From Chenopodium formosanum (taxonomy: Eukaryota > Streptophyta > Magnoliopsida > Caryophyllales > Amaranthaceae), in assembly GCA_024500155.1 (NCBI GenBank), contig CM044867.1, positions 29,089,632 through 29,153,631 of the forward strand: a stretch of 64,000 nt of DNA, given 5' to 3'. A program made the position numbers and the translations under genes. The notes under the pieces were generated by a model, which saw nothing but the letters and a program-made list of their open reading frames with translations, was not told the origin of the DNA and searched no databases. This document shows, one piece after another, positions 21,124 to 34,872 of this stretch. Positions within the stretch are counted from its first letter, which is position 1, and the number at the start of each line of letters is the position of its first letter.

Positions 21124-24100
21124 CTAGTCGTCAGGATCCATTTCCTCATCCTGTTCCAATGATGGTTTTGTCTCTGTTGAATTGTCTTCATCAGGTTCCA
21201 TCTGCTTATCTAATTCAGCATCATCATCTTGTGAGTCACTCCCGCTTAAAAGTGTCTCTTGGCTGACTTTGAGACCTTTCTCCATCCATTTAGGGCACTC
21301 GTCGATATCTTTGTATATTGAACCAAGAATCTCAGCAGAGTTTGATGTCCGACATGAGCACTCTGGGATGGGGTAAGAAAGGAATGAAGCAGGTTTTGAC
21401 AATTGTAATTCTCTTAGAAGGCCCTCCACAACAATACTCTTGTTCAAATGCTCTCTCACTGAAGAAATCCAGCTGCGTTTGGGATGGTATAGATTCTCAC
21501 TGCTGCTATTGAATAGTTCTGCCAGTATTTTCCTGATGAACACAATTTAGGCCTCCTATCAGAACTTTAATATAATAAAGTGAAGCAATTTTAACTAAAG
21601 GGGGTTCATTTCTCCTAGATCTATTTTTAACAGATATGCATTGGTCTTCATCTGACATTAAGAGCCGTGTTTTTTATTTAATAAAGTTACCATCATATCT
21701 CCAATGTCTGAGTTCTGAAAAGAACACACACAAATATACCACATGAAAATGTGGTACCTTGAAAAAAATGCATTTAGAGCAGAAGAAGATTCCATTATTT
21801 ATAGATGAGGTGAGGAATCAAGTATGAAGTAGTACCTACTTGCCATGATAATAAGTCCTCCCCAAACAGAATAATACTAGAAACATGAAGTGCAATCATA
21901 GAGTACTCAGTTAAAAAATACCTATCTGGTCTGTATGTTCTTAATGCTGCAACTTCATAAAGCCGGTGCCCCATAACCAAATTTGAGAAATCTGGCCATC
22001 CACTGCCGTCATTATGAAAACCAGGAAAAAAAACATCTGCTTCAACTGACACTATATAATCAATAGCAGCCCACAAGAGTCTATGTGCTTGATTCCTCAA
22101 ATCTGTTGGTGAGGGATCTGGCTCTACATCCTTCTCAGCAACCCAACCATACCATCCTTCCTTCTCATGACGGTAAATAGGTCTGTCAGGAGGAGGAGGA
22201 AGGGGCCTAGGTCGGGGACCAGCCTTGTCCCAATCTTCTTTGGACTTCTGTGGGCTTTTAGATGGAAGCGTTTCAAGTAAACTATCCTCAAGAGGCTTTT
22301 CAGGGCCAAACAAGTCCAACAACTCCTGCTTGTTGCACAATGAGGTGCGGTCTACCAAGTTGGTGTACATGGCCCGGAGAGGGATCAGTATCCTTTGACC
22401 ACCAAAGATTTCCGAGCCAGCCACATATATTCTGGTGAGCGGAGGATATCCCATGGCTCGAAGCAGCAAACCTACCTGTAGTACAACAAAACTGAAGTGC
22501 ATTACAAATAAAGAACTTAAGGAACCATAACCAAATTTCAGATGGATAACTGGACTCCAGATAATGGCAAGGATATCTCCAAAAACTACCACTCAACTCA
22601 AAGTGGAAAGATGAAAGTCTGAGCCTAGGGGAGCACAAATTCATGGATGTGGCAAATAGTAATTAAATGTCTACAAAAACAATCAAGCATGCAAAATAAA
22701 AATTATCAAAAGTAAAAAAAGCATCCAAGTTCAGCCATGATAAGCAGAAAAAACTTCCCAATTATTAAAAAAATACCAAGTTTAGTATGCACTGTCAATT
22801 CATGGTTATTGTAAAGAAGATTATCGGAAAGGATGAAGGACATGCATATACATAGTCCAAAATAGCCAATTTGCGACAGCGTGTTATTATTTTCTATTAG
22901 GCAATAATGATGTTGCTTTCAGGTAGTGAGAGATGCAATAGGCAATGCATTGGACTCGGCTTTGCAAATACTGACATACTATTATCACCAAGAGCAACTC
23001 AATTAGGAAGGATACATTCAACCAAGTACATTTAGGAATTTGGGCGAAGTCCTAAGATAATTGATTTTGTGAGCATATTTCTAGTATTGTGTAATCTGTA
23101 ATCTCAGCGGAGAGTCGGCAGCACATACTTTAGATGGAGAAGCTTTTTAAGTTAAACCAATCATAGCAATTTCAGTTTCCAGCATGTTTCTTACTTTTAT
23201 GGCAAATTTGTCAAAAAAAAACCTTTAAAATGCATCATAATGCATCATTTTGCAAAAATAAAAAAAAAACCTTTTTAAAAGCTTTATCGTAAAAAAAAAC
23301 CCGAAGTTAAAAATTTTTTGTTGAAGAAAACCTAGTACTACTAATTCACTTGATTAATCTCTAATATCTTCTAATTACTCTCTAATTCTTAATTAACTAT
23401 TTAATAATTGAATTAATTTACAAATCAAAAAAAAAAAAAAAAACACCACCACCACTCAAACCACCAGCCCATCCACCCTCTTACCACCAACCCATCCTCC
23501 CTCTTCCCTGGCACTAGCTCCCACCACCGGCGACCCAACTCCACGACCCTCCCCCCTCCCTTAACCTTGACAACTCACCTACTCACCTCCTCCTCCGTTC
23601 CACCATCGCCACATCGAGTTCCAATTTCCTCCTCTTCCTCCGCCATTACCGCCGTTGGATCCCGTGCCGCCGTCTCCGCCATTAGAGGCGACGCAAAGGT
23701 GAGGAAGATTAGGGATTTAATTAAGAGAGTAAGATCGAGAAGGAATTGAGAGAATAAAGGCAACTGGAGGAGAAAAGGGAGGATTGACGAGGGGGAGAAG
23801 AAAGAGGGGAACAACAGATCGAGCTGGACTCTTCATTTCACCTTACGTACTCGTGTCGGACCCTTGACACTCGGACATGGGTGGGACACTTGGACACTTC
23901 ATTTTAGTTAAAAATCATGGAAATTTTTCAAAAAAATAGCCGGACACTTGGACACGTATCCGTGTCGGACATGGGAACCCGAGTCCAAGTAACATAGAGA
24001 TCGAGAGTTGTGATAGATGCTTTTGAAGATGATGCCATTGATGGACCTTCGAGATCGATCAATGGTGGCTAGGTGAGTTGTCGGGGTTTAGGGAAGGGGG

Positions 24101-27100
24101 AGAGTTGCGGTGGAGTTGGGTTGCTGGTGGTGGGAGCTGGTGCCAGGGGAAGGGGAAAGGTAGGAGGGTGGCTAGGCTGGTGGTTAGAGTGGTGGTGATG
24201 GATTTTTTTTTTTTTTTTTTGTAATTTATAAATTAATATAATTATTATTAACCTGTTAAGTGAGAGTTAGGGGGTGATGATTAGTGGTTAATTATATGGA
24301 TTAGTAGCAGAAGGTTTTTTTGAACAATTTTTTTTTAACTTCGGGTTTTTTTTTTTACGAAAAAACTTTTAAAAGGTTTTTTTTTCGCAAAATGGTGCAT
24401 TTAAAAGGTTTTTTTTTTTTTTTTGACAAATTTGCCTTTTACAAATTTATGGTAACATCATCATTTCAGTCCATAACTAAGCAATGTATGAATTCATTTG
24501 GATCCCTAAACTACTTCAATAAAAGTAAAATAAAAATATGCACAAGATGCTTCTTATTATTTAGGGAAGTCCACAACAATAAGATGGAAATTCTGGTCTG
24601 AAGTAGCACCTTGGTATACACTAGGACGAGCAGAGGTATCCAAGACTCCAAGAGCAATTTGGTTTTAAGTTAGGTAACGTGACTGAACAAAAAGAATATG
24701 AATTCTTTGAACTTTTAATTCAATGTATCCAAAACAATCTCCAAAATACACATCTTAGTCCACTTTCTTAGTTATCCCTCGAAACTTTTTTCACTCCCCT
24801 CACCATGCAAGAAGCCAAGTATAAGAATGAAACAGTTCAGGATTCTAAAAACTTGCTTGGTCTGATACTGTAACACAATTGAAGCTAATATAAAGATCTT
24901 GGTTGACACCAATGTCCTCTTCTCAGACTTTAGTAGTTACACTTAGCATTTCATATCAAAATTCACTAATTCATGTGCCAGACATAATGGGGACAGACGT
25001 TAGTGGGCTAGTCACAGAGTTTTTCAGTAAAGACCAACGTAAAGGAGGTAAGAATTACTTTATGACTTTATGTAAACATGGTAGATTACTCAGAATATTA
25101 TTACTAAGAAAGGTGTAATACAAGAGTTCATAGGATAAGAGAGACCGTGATGGGCACGATAGCAAGTACTTCCGTATCTTGGTAGGTAGAGACACCCTTC
25201 TCTAACAAGGGGTAGATTCTTTTTCAAATTACTCTATTATGTAGGGAGTATCAAGAAGAATTTTCCTTCTAAAAATCAATTCACTGCAATATATCCATTA
25301 GTTTCCAAAAAGTACTACTATACTGAAGTTTTGACAAAGATAATCAACATGCTCCAGGAGGAGCCCAAGAAAGGCTTTAAAGTTTTCATGTGGTCCTGTT
25401 TTTTTCCCCTCTTCCAGTCCCTCTAATTAATTTCCCACAAACCCAGCCATGCCCCCAACAAGCCACATGCTCCCATCTCATTACACAACGGCACCTAATC
25501 ACACGCCAACAGAATCCAATCTTCTTTCTCTTCTGATGTCTTTCTCTCATATGAATCATCTCTCCATCCAGCCCCTGCAACACCATGCCTCCAACAAGCT
25601 CACGTCCTCTTCTCAACAATGATCTCTCCCAGAACCTGATTTTTATTTTCCACACTATTACACAATAATAGCTTTTTTTAGATAGAAGGTTTAGGAGGGA
25701 AAGGGAGAGATCAGTTTCATCTGGATAGCAAATTAGGAGGTTGATTGAAATGAAGGAAAGGGAGATGGAGGAATTTTATTACCTTCATTGGTTTAACGGA
25801 AATTTTAGGGATAACAATAAAGAAATAACTTATTTACCGTTATCCTCTGTTCCTCACTTCCTCTACTTCTATATTTCACTTTCTCATCCATGATCCATCT
25901 CGGTTTTTGTTCTACATATTCAGGGCAGGGTGGTGTGGTATGTGGCATAGTGATGGTGTTGCGTGAAGGTAGCTATTGCCACTGAAGAGTCCTTGTTGGT
26001 GTTAAGTGGTATGGCCAAAGGGGGTGCTAGGGAAGGTATGGTAGGTGTATAGACAGAGGTTCTGGAGACATGGAAGAAATAAAAAGGGCACAGTAGAAAA
26101 ATAAAATCATAGGAGCGACATCTCTTTTCCTTTTTTGAAAGTTCTGATTTACTGAAATGCATTGACAATGAAGGCAAGTCAACATTGAGTGGGGGGTTGA
26201 GGAGGCCGCGGGGGGAAGAAGGTGAAGCGAAGCAAGGAAGTGCAGTTGAGTGAGTCCTCAAAATCAATCTAATTACACATCTCCCTCTGATCTTGAATAC
26301 CATAAGAACTGGGTTTGAATGATACAAACTCATTCTCAAATTCATATGAAGGTGAACCAAAGACCACCTTTGGCTGAGAATAATGTTGTATAAAAGATTT
26401 TACTCAATGAAGCTCAATCAGATCAATGTCCATCATTCAAATGTGTGGAGCTCAGCATCAAATCTTAGTGTTAAAGACAGCAGAACGACAAAACAGCCTT
26501 TAAAGCTTTCTACACATCATAGGATTTCAGTCTCTTGTTTCCATCAATAAAAAATTTGAAACAACTGTCTTTTAATAAGGATCAACACTGTGATATGTTC
26601 TAATAAATTTTTCTCACAGCTGGAACAGGTCAAAGTCACAGAAGACACTGTTTATGAAAATAATAAACTCAAAGGTACTGAGAAACCAGAGATGTGCAGC
26701 AAAAATAAGCTCTTAGTTCAGGTTTCATATGAAATTCCAGAAACAATTTTCTTGTTACATATAATTAAGATGAGATCAGTAAAACATTGGTTACATGATA
26801 AGTAGGCTGCAACAGGTTTATGTTTCATATATTGTAACAATAAGATCAACCAGAATAAAAAATCTCATTCGATTCCTATGATTCAGGTAATAAATACAGA
26901 TATTAAACTGATAAATACCTCTTCAGGCATAAGGGGGCAAGAGCCATTTATCTTACGAGCATGTGAATCAACACTTAGCTCTTCTCTGATAATGCGTTGC
27001 TTGATCATCTGTCCTCTCCTATACTGTATGAGTTCAGTATGAATATCCTGAAATGCAGAGTAATAGTCAGCACATAATGACAATTAACCTTGTAATGGAA

Positions 27101-30100
27101 TAAAAAATTGTTCCACAACCAAACGAGGTGGCCTAAATACTTTTCTTACTGAGGAGCATGTTATGTTGCTACTTAGTCCTATGCATATGCATAATCCAAC
27201 TAGAGGAAAAAGCTAGCAGCATTTTCAATCTTCAACAATTTGATTTGTCATCTAAAACCTTTGACAAACAAGAATTTCAAATTCTATATAGACCAATCCA
27301 TCACCCTTTTCATGAAGACTTGAATAATGTGGAGGTACATAACCTGATAGCCTATGCCCATTATATAACAGAAAAGGTAAAGCTAATGCATAGACATGCA
27401 CTGACTTACTCGTCCTCTATATTTAAAGCCCTTCATAGATTCTTTCTATACACAAATCCAAACATCTAGAGGTACATAACCTGATAGCCACCAGGTGCAT
27501 ATATATAATCTTGCGGATATCCTGATGCAAGTCATTCCTATACAGCAATTCCTACCCCATCTCACAGGAGTTAAAGGCATCAACGAGCACCTTTCATCAC
27601 AAGTTATTCTCTTTACAAATTAGAATTTAAAACTCAAAAAGTGAGTCTGTAAAAGTAAACCTGAAAAAGCTCTGCACAACCATGATAAGCTAATGCATCT
27701 CTCACAAGCCCCGGATGATAAGCAATGTACGGTTGGCCAGAAGCCCTTAACCTGAATAGAAAAAGCACTCTTTAGATCATATGTTTTGTAACTATTGAAG
27801 CAATAGAGTAACAATTTGCAATCATGGAATTTTTATCATTCTCTAAAACCAGAAAATACTTTAAACATGAACCAATTCATCAGAAAGCATTCAAGAAGTA
27901 TTCTCTTCTCAGCTGAAGGGGCTGAACATCTAAAGGAATCAGAGGTGAAGGCAAAATCTTTGATACATGTTACTCTCTCTTCCATTATCAACAGCATAAG
28001 ATCCAAAACCAATCCAATCAGGCATTGCACTGAGCTAGGATAAATTTATTTTCTCAATTACTCAGTCAGATACTAAATTAACCATTAACAAATGCCAATA
28101 ATTATAACTTTTTTCCAATTACATCACTTTCGATGTTGCTACGAAATGGTGGCTATCTATACATGCAATTATATTATTTACCTCTTCACAATTTCATGCC
28201 CAAGTGCCAGAATTTCCGCTCTAAAGTGCAGTGCATGATAAGCAACCCTACACCTAAGCCTTTGATACTCCGCCAAGCTAGGAATAAGGTCATCCTGGAG
28301 GAATAACCATGAGCAAAAAGTTCATAAAACAAGTCTTCGAACCAATCTGATATACTGCATTGAATTAGATAGGCTGACACCATGTTTTTGTTGATTAGCA
28401 ATTAGTTCTATATACAATTCATAATTGCACAGGTTACAACTATACACACAGGACTTCCTTAGTCTTCTTCGAATCAATGCATTATCATTACTGCTTAACC
28501 ATCCAAATAAAACACTAAAACAGGAGTAGGCATATAACAGAACACATAAGTAATAAGGATAAGAGAACAAACAAGACAAATATTTTTACATTTGAAAGTG
28601 TAAACAAATAATAGAGATAATCACACAGTTAAGATTGTTGAAGTTCGCAATAGAATTTCCATTCTGTATAGGCCCAAGTGAATCTATTGACTTGAGTGTT
28701 GGACAAATCTCTCCTGACTTTTTAAAAGAAAAATCAAACTGAGGTCTCCCACAATCCATGAATCAAAACTTGTTTAAGAGAAACGGGAAAGGGGAATATT
28801 GCAACAATGTAATTCAAAAATGATCTACATTACAATGTTCATTGTAAGAGGCTAAAGTTCTTTTATCTAGCATAGGAAGTCATACATTGCATTGAAAGAA
28901 CAAAGTCATTTAAAGATCAAATACACAGTACACACTGTATTATGCGCTCAATTAATTACATGCTACCACTGAAATTCATATTTTCCATCCAGTAGCATCA
29001 ATACCAATCATAGTGAGCAAGATGCCACTAGCAAGTAACAGGAATACAAGATACTAAAGTAAGGAGAAAACAATACCTGTAAACATCCGCCATCATATAA
29101 CACTAAGCCAATAACCTTTGTTTTTTTCAACACTGGTAAAACTTCTGTAGTATAGTAACTTGCCAAGGCAGACCGTGTAGGCTTAAAAGTTAGAAACTGT
29201 TTCTTCTTTCTAGCTTCTTTCAACTTAGAAGGCAAGGTTTTTACAATTTTAATATCATTTTGCAAAGCTGCTAGGAACTGCTCCTCATTGTATATGTACG
29301 AAAAGCTACTGTACTTTGAGCTGGAACAACATGCAACAAAGAAATATTTTCATCATTTGGATTGCTTGATGAAACTATAGGCATCACCATATTTAGCAAG
29401 GAAACTAAAAGACAAAATAAGTGAGAACCTGATGCCTTTAGACTGGAGACTTTCTTGAATCTCTGGGATGACCAAAGTCGCATTCAAAAGTCTAGCTACG
29501 GCAACAAGATCAGCAATCTTGCAAACAAAAAACATATAAACCTTAGAAGAAAAGGTCGAGAAAATGTACTAAATACCATAATATCTATAAGAAAAAAAAT
29601 GCAGCCCAAGAATACTAGAAAACTTCAACAATGTATACCGAATTTCTTATCTTCTCAAATCCACCAAATATTTTCGCATATATAAAACCATTGCTCCGTA
29701 CAGGCTCTACAACAAGAAATTAAAGATATTTTAAGACCAATATAAAATTTTAAGAAATTGAATGCAGAAAGTTTCACATTAGAGGGAAGTGGCAAATGTA
29801 GTAACCAAACCCTTCCAAAAAAAATTCACAATGTGAAAGAAATGTTCATCATCATCAATAACAATAAGTAGTGCATAGAAACGAACAATAATTAGCGTAT
29901 ATCAAACTATAAATTCCTTTACATATTATACAAAATTCGACATTTGCCCACGAAAAAAGGTCACTAATTAGTGGATAGATGAAAACAATAATTAGTGCAT
30001 GCCAAACTATGAATTCCTTTACATATATACAAAATTCGACATTTGCCCACGAAAAAAGGCCACTAATAAGTGCATAGATAAAAACAATAATTAGTGCATA

Positions 30101-30687
30101 TCAAACTATGAATTCCTTTACATGATATACAAAATTCGACATTTGCCCATAAAATAGACCATTAATTATAGCATGAATAACACCAAAAATACCAAATGCT
30201 GCCAAAATCTGAAGAACAAATTGAGCTACATATTCGAAACTTCTTCACATCAACTCAAACAAATACAAAATAAAATGCCCATCAAAATACTTTACCAGGA
30301 AATGAAGTTCTAGGATTAGAATAAGGCTGTAATGACTGAAGAAATCTCACATTTGCCCACAATTTCTTGTACCCCAAAACCTGCATCAATAAAAAAATCA
30401 TCAAAATTAATTTTTTTTCATAATACCCATCAATTATAATCTAATTCTAATGCAAGAACATTAAAAATTAACCAAAATTAAAAACCCATAATTAAGTTTC
30501 AAAGCAAGAAAAACGATCTTACCGGGCCAACCCCAACAGATAAATCATCAGGAGAAACAGTGAAAGTAGCAGAATGAACAATATCAACAGTAGAATATTT
30601 GGCAAGAAATAAATGAACAACTAATGAAACAATGGATAAGATCAATCCTCCTAAAGCAGCCCATTTGATTTTGGATCTGAATATCAT
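21124..30687 (-). CDS. O-fucosyltransferase family protein
   Basis: Ten exons on the minus strand: 30687-30523, 30380-30296, 29706-29639, 29517-29429, 29308-29077, 28294-28182, 27751-27661, 27047-26919, 22475-21922 and 21532-21124. Every junction is GT-AG and in phase, giving 644 residues. It is a type II membrane protein: a short cytosolic start, a signal anchor at about residues 8-28 (WAALGGLILSIVSLVVHLFL), then the GT65-like domain of the plant O-fucosyltransferase family. Visible family segments include IADLVAVARLLNATLVIPEI, PYIAYHPGLVRDALAYHGC and the GGQRILIPLRAMYTNLVDRT block. The tail is acidic. Such proteins act in the Golgi on proteins or wall glycans; the substrate here is unknown. 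Intron 8 (22476-26918) holds a long-inverted-repeat element and intron 2 a tandem repeat. Confidence 0.9.
23201..24436. mobile_element. long-inverted-repeat (MULE/foldback-like) element in intron 8
   Basis: Ends GGCAAATTTGTCAAAAAA and TTTTTTGACAAATTTGCC are inverted, and similarity continues inward through AAACCTTT, GCATTTTGC and AACCCGAAGTT blocks for well over 100 bp. Inside, CCACCACCGGCGACCC-type GC-rich blocks (about 23440-23530) are also inverted against 24110-24200. No clear target duplication was found (CTTTTATGG against CTTTTACAA at best), so the class is inferred from the similar elements at 50-55 kb. Confidence 0.65.
24440..26900. other. remainder of intron 8, nothing recognised
   Basis: Sequence between the inverted-repeat element and exon 8. 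A few C-rich stretches (25390-25650) and weak short frames are present, but no gene or element with defined ends. Confidence 0.4.
29870..30170. repeat. three copies of a 100-bp tandem repeat in intron 2
   Basis: The segment CAAAATTCGACATTTGCCCA recurs at about 99-100-bp spacing (near 29931, 30030 and 30130) with the intervening sequence also conserved. Confidence 0.8.
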
Positions 30688-30699
30688 AATTATTTTCTC

Positions 30700-32200
30700 A
30701 AATTTGAGATCTGTAAAAACATTTGAGTGAAGAGAGAGAGTTTTTGTGGGAGTGTGTCGATGTTTTTCTTGCCGACTCTCTCTCTCTTTCAGAGTGTGGA
30801 AGGAAGCAAAGAAGAAAGCAATATTCTTGAATTGTTAATGCTAATTTTTTCTGGAAGATTTGATTTGATTTGATTAATTAATCACTGTTTAGATTGACTG
30901 GGTTGTAAGCAACAGATTAAAATTTAAGAGAAAAGGGTATACATGAATACACAAACACAATACACTCGTGAATTGTGAATGTGATGCGAGCTGTGGGCAT
31001 TCAAATTTCAGCAATAAATGAAACTATTGATGGGTGAAAAGAGCTACTTTTCGAGTTCGTTTGTTTTCTTTTTGGGCGTAGAGAGTTGTAAGGCGGAAGG
31101 ATATATACGGGATTTGGTTCTAAGTTTGCATTTATAATAAGGTTCTCTAAATAAGTACTCGTATTTCATAGATTATATTAAAACAAAATAGTGTAAAATC
31201 TTTGGCTAATCTTGTAAAAAAATACGCAAGTTATTTTTTATAGGGTAACATTTTGTTTTAGTCATATTTTACAACCACTTTTTAATTTTAATATACTAAG
31301 TAGGTGAGATCATAACGCTAGAATAGTGTTTCATTCAACACTTGATAACTTATGGTAGAGGTGATCAAATTAACTTCACTCACAAACTATAAACATAAGA
31401 GTTACGGACTAAACAGTAATAATTTAGGCGAGGGCAATCAATTTAAACATAAAATGTGTGAAGCCCAATGTAAATCTAGTATTGAACATGTAGTATTTGG
31501 TACATTTGACCGCCACTTTTCGACTAAATACAGTTAAGATTATGACGTTAGACCAATGTTTCTTTTTACACTTGATCAACTTGTGGTAGAGATGATCAAA
31601 TTAACTATCACTCAATAACTACAAACATAAGAGTTTGACAATAATGATTTAGGCAAAAGTTACCAACTTATAGTTTGATAAATCATAGCTCTGGCTTTTT
31701 GCATGTGTCCGAAAATTCACTCATACAAGCATACAACTGTTGTACTAACTGGTAACTACAAGTGCATGTACAACCCTTTTACAACCCTCTGAAGAGTGAA
31801 AACTAGGTGGTTCTCTGTTTCGTATCTTGAATAATGTCACATTTCAGAAGCCGCCCAAAAAATCTTTGGAGTCTAAGCAGTTTAAGAGAAATGTTCAACC
31901 AAGGCCATCACCTTAGCCTCTTTGGCGACTAAGCAGTTTAAAAGAAATCTTCAAGCAAAAACTGAATTCTCCAATCATATAACACAATTGAAGAAACCTG
32001 TTCCAAAAAAGATATACAAAGGGTTTAACGTCAAAGGGGCAAGCAGCGTATGGACGAAGAGTTCCTGGAACTTGTCTGCAATCTTAAACAAACAGCTACA
32101 TATCAAAAGCATCACATCCAAGTATAGCTAAATCGAAAAGAGTTTACTAATACAACTCATCAGTACAAAGCATCGCTCAAATTCCAAAGTAGATTCAACA
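30700..32200. other. intergenic: promoter side of the O-fucosyltransferase gene
   Basis: The left part must contain the leader and promoter of the minus-strand gene starting at 30687 (CT/GA-rich stretch at 30733-30790). The rest shows no gene. The right end is expected to be the 3'UTR of the CXIP4-like gene. Confidence 0.45.
31310..31665. repeat. diverged 230-bp direct repeat
   Basis: ACACTTGAT-AACTT-TGGTAGAG-TGATCAAATTAACT and the following AACATAAGAGTT...AATAAT-ATTTAGGC occur twice, offset by about 230 bp. Confidence 0.6.
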
Positions 32201-32374
32201 TGAGGAAGAATTTAAAGATACAAATTCCAACACACGGAGTATAAGTATTCTGTAATCGCTCTCCAGGAAACTGGTAAGGAGAAGTAGATGCATGATAGCA
32301 AAACTCTCAAAGGGCTTGAAGAAAATATGGGACAGAGTCCAGCACTATCCACAAACAGCTACCTATCATCATCT

Positions 32375-33166
32375 CTAGCGTCTGCGGCTGTGCTTCTTCT
32401 TACTCTTTCGGTTCTTACCTGAATCAGAATCTGAGCTAGAGTCAGGATCTGATGATTCAGATGAAGAACTGTATTTCTTACGTCGTCCCTTCTGCTTTTT
32501 ATTTCTCCTCTTCCTACTCCTCTCATCTTCTGAATCTGATGAGGAGCTGTAGTCCGAAGCACTCTCTGATGAGTAATCCGACCCAGAAGCTGAAGACCTG
32601 CTATCGGAATCAGATTCTGAAGCATCACTACTAGATTCTGTATCTGACTTATGTTTCCGTTTACTCTTCTTCTTTCGCTTGTCTTTCTTCTCTACCTTCT
32701 CCTTTTCTTCCTCCATCTCTTCCCGTTTAATATCAGGATTATCCTCATTATAAGAATCCATCATTTTCTGTCTTAGTTTGGGGTTCTTGAGGATCTGGCT
32801 CCTGGAAGGGCGTGAGATATACACCCTCTCATTTTTGCATTCATAAGTCCAATGCCCTGGTTGGAAACATTTTTGACATTGAGAAGCAGCCCCTCCTACA
32901 GCGGAGACATTGGTCTTCAGATCTTTCCTCTCACCCAACCTCACTGCCTTCTCAGTACTCATCAAGTACATCTGTCTTTTAGCTTCTTTCCTCTCTTGCC
33001 ATCTGCTAGGCCCCTCTTCCTTCTGTCCATAAGCATTTACATTTCTGGCCGCAGCAGTCGCTGCTCTCTCAGCTTGAGCTCGGCTGAGACCTTTTGCAGC
33101 AGACAAGGCTGCAGCTTTAATTCTGTCAGCTGCAGCTTGTGCTTTCTCTTCCTTTTTACTTGACAT
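32375..33166 (-). CDS. CXIP4: CAX-interacting protein 4-like zinc-knuckle protein
   Basis: A single coding exon of 263 residues. The N-terminus is Ala/Lys-rich and helical. A CCHC zinc knuckle lies at residues C97, C100, H105, C110 (CQKCFQPGHWTYEC), followed by the conserved YISRPSRSQILKNPKLR segment that identifies the CXIP4/ZCCHC10 family. The C-terminal half is a Lys/Glu block and then Ser-Asp/Arg repeats typical of nuclear RS-like proteins. CXIP4 was named for interaction with a vacuolar cation exchanger in Arabidopsis; the domain layout also suits a nuclear RNA-related role, which is inference. A 5'UTR intron is predicted upstream (33254-34872: donor CTTCTGAG/GTAAGG, acceptor TTTTCCAG), putting the first leader exon near 34873-34980. 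Confidence 0.9.
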   Translation of the reverse strand: MSSKKEEKAQAAADRIKAAALSAAKGLSRAQAERAATAAARNVNAYGQKEEGPSRWQERKEAKRQMYLMSTEKAVRLGERKDLKTNVSAVGGAASQCQKCFQPGHWTYECKNERVYISRPSRSQILKNPKLRQKMMDSYNEDNPDIKREEMEEEKEKVEKKDKRKKKSKRKHKSDTESSSDASESDSDSRSSASGSDYSSESASDYSSSSDSEDERSRKRRNKKQKGRRKKYSSSSESSDPDSSSDSDSGKNRKSKKKHSRRR

Positions 33167-33253
33167 AGTAAACTCTCTTTTCTCCTATGTATCACAAGTA
33201 GCAACAAGTTTCTTATACCAAATAGCAGCAAACACAAAGTACAGTCCTTGAAC

Positions 33254-34872
33254 CTGGAAAATCCCAATAAAATAAAAATAAAAAAATAACAAGATAATCA
33301 GTAAAATGAAATTCACACTAGGTGTAAGTAAATCATCCAACAAAAAAAGATATAAAAGAAAAGGAAAGGAAAATTCTAGCAGTAATTACATATAATCAAA
33401 ACTTCAATGTTCCAGGCGCCAACATAAAATATCTTCACATTGAAAAGCAATGAGAAAAATCAAGGACTCAATTTCGAAGTGCAAATCTGAGAAATTCATT
33501 TAGCAAGATTCTGGAATGGACAGATGTTAACAGAATAATATATCTAGGAGGAAATTAGTGGAACATCCCATTAGTTCTCTAATGGTAAGAAAAATTTCAT
33601 AAAGAATGACACACCACAACTTATTGAAGGTTGCGTGTAAGATGATTATGCTACCTTTTCCTTACCAGGAGAGGGGTCTATAAGGACTACCAACATGAAA
33701 ATAAGCATTCCATTTCAGCCAGAGGTGAACGAACTAGAAGAAAAATCTATACTCTGCACTAATAAAGAATCTGAATTTTTAGTTACTTTGGCCATTTCCA
33801 CTAATCAAACTTGAAAGGTAATCAGCTATATACTCCGTGACTAAGTACACACAACAACTAAGAGTCCTCCTATTGAAATATCAAGTAGTTCTTTCATTTA
33901 TATTAGTTATTTGTAATGAAAAAAAATCTTCTATGTAAAGCCAGTATTGAGTATTCTGCATGGATCACAAAAATTTGCTACACCATACAGCCGTACCCTA
34001 AACTATGGAAACTTTCGGCATATATCCTTTTATTAATCTGCTGCAAAGAATTTTTAAGAAATAACGAATAAGAAGCACATTAGGGATTCCATTTAAGTAT
34101 AAAATATTATGCAAGGACCACTTTTGATTTTCTTTTAATTGTTTTCACTTACCTTGCAACAGTTGAGTTTTTCTACTTTCAAGTTTCAACTATGAAGTAC
34201 AAACTTGCCCCAAAATCGAAACGCTTGTGCGTCATCAAGAATGAATTGCTTCAAGCTCTAGGGCAGTATACTATTACAAATTTTGGCTACATTTTATGCA
34301 AGGAGGTTAACGCCTTATAAAAACTTGACATTTACTATTACTTGCTAAAAATTACTTAATTTGACCAAATGGTGAGTGTTCCAATTACAAGAACTCAATC
34401 CCAGTAAACCAATCCAGGAATCAAAAACAAAAGTATTCCCAATTCCCAGCCATAATTCATCCTCTAATGATCGAAAATTAAGTGAACCAAACAAATTTAT
34501 CGAATCAGTGAAATGGGGTAAATCAGAGAAAGAGTGGCAGCCGCCCGAGAAAATGTCAATTTTTATAGCTGTATCCTACATTAAAAGGTTATAAACAAAA
34601 GTCTGCGACAAATTAGAACCATAGTTGATTCAATTATCAAAATTAAGGTAGAAAAAAATCGCACAAAATTCTCTAAAATCAAAATAAATTGCACAGTGTG
34701 AAAATCAATCGTTTCATAACTTGAGTAATTATAACTAAAAGTTCAATAGTCCACCTTAGATAAACCCTAAATCGACTCCAATACTAAAATTGACGACAGT
34801 GTGAAAATAAACCCTAGATTGTGAAAATTGATAAGCAATGATTAAATAAAGAAAGAAGGATAAAACCCTTAC
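33254..34872 (-). other. 5'UTR intron of the CXIP4-like gene
   Basis: GT-AG boundaries on the minus strand with no credible coding frame between. Predicted from splice signals only. Confidence 0.6.

Noticed and set aside
23567..23814. Short frames on both strands within the intron 8 element
   Set aside because: GC-rich inverted-repeat core; frames overlap and lack motifs.
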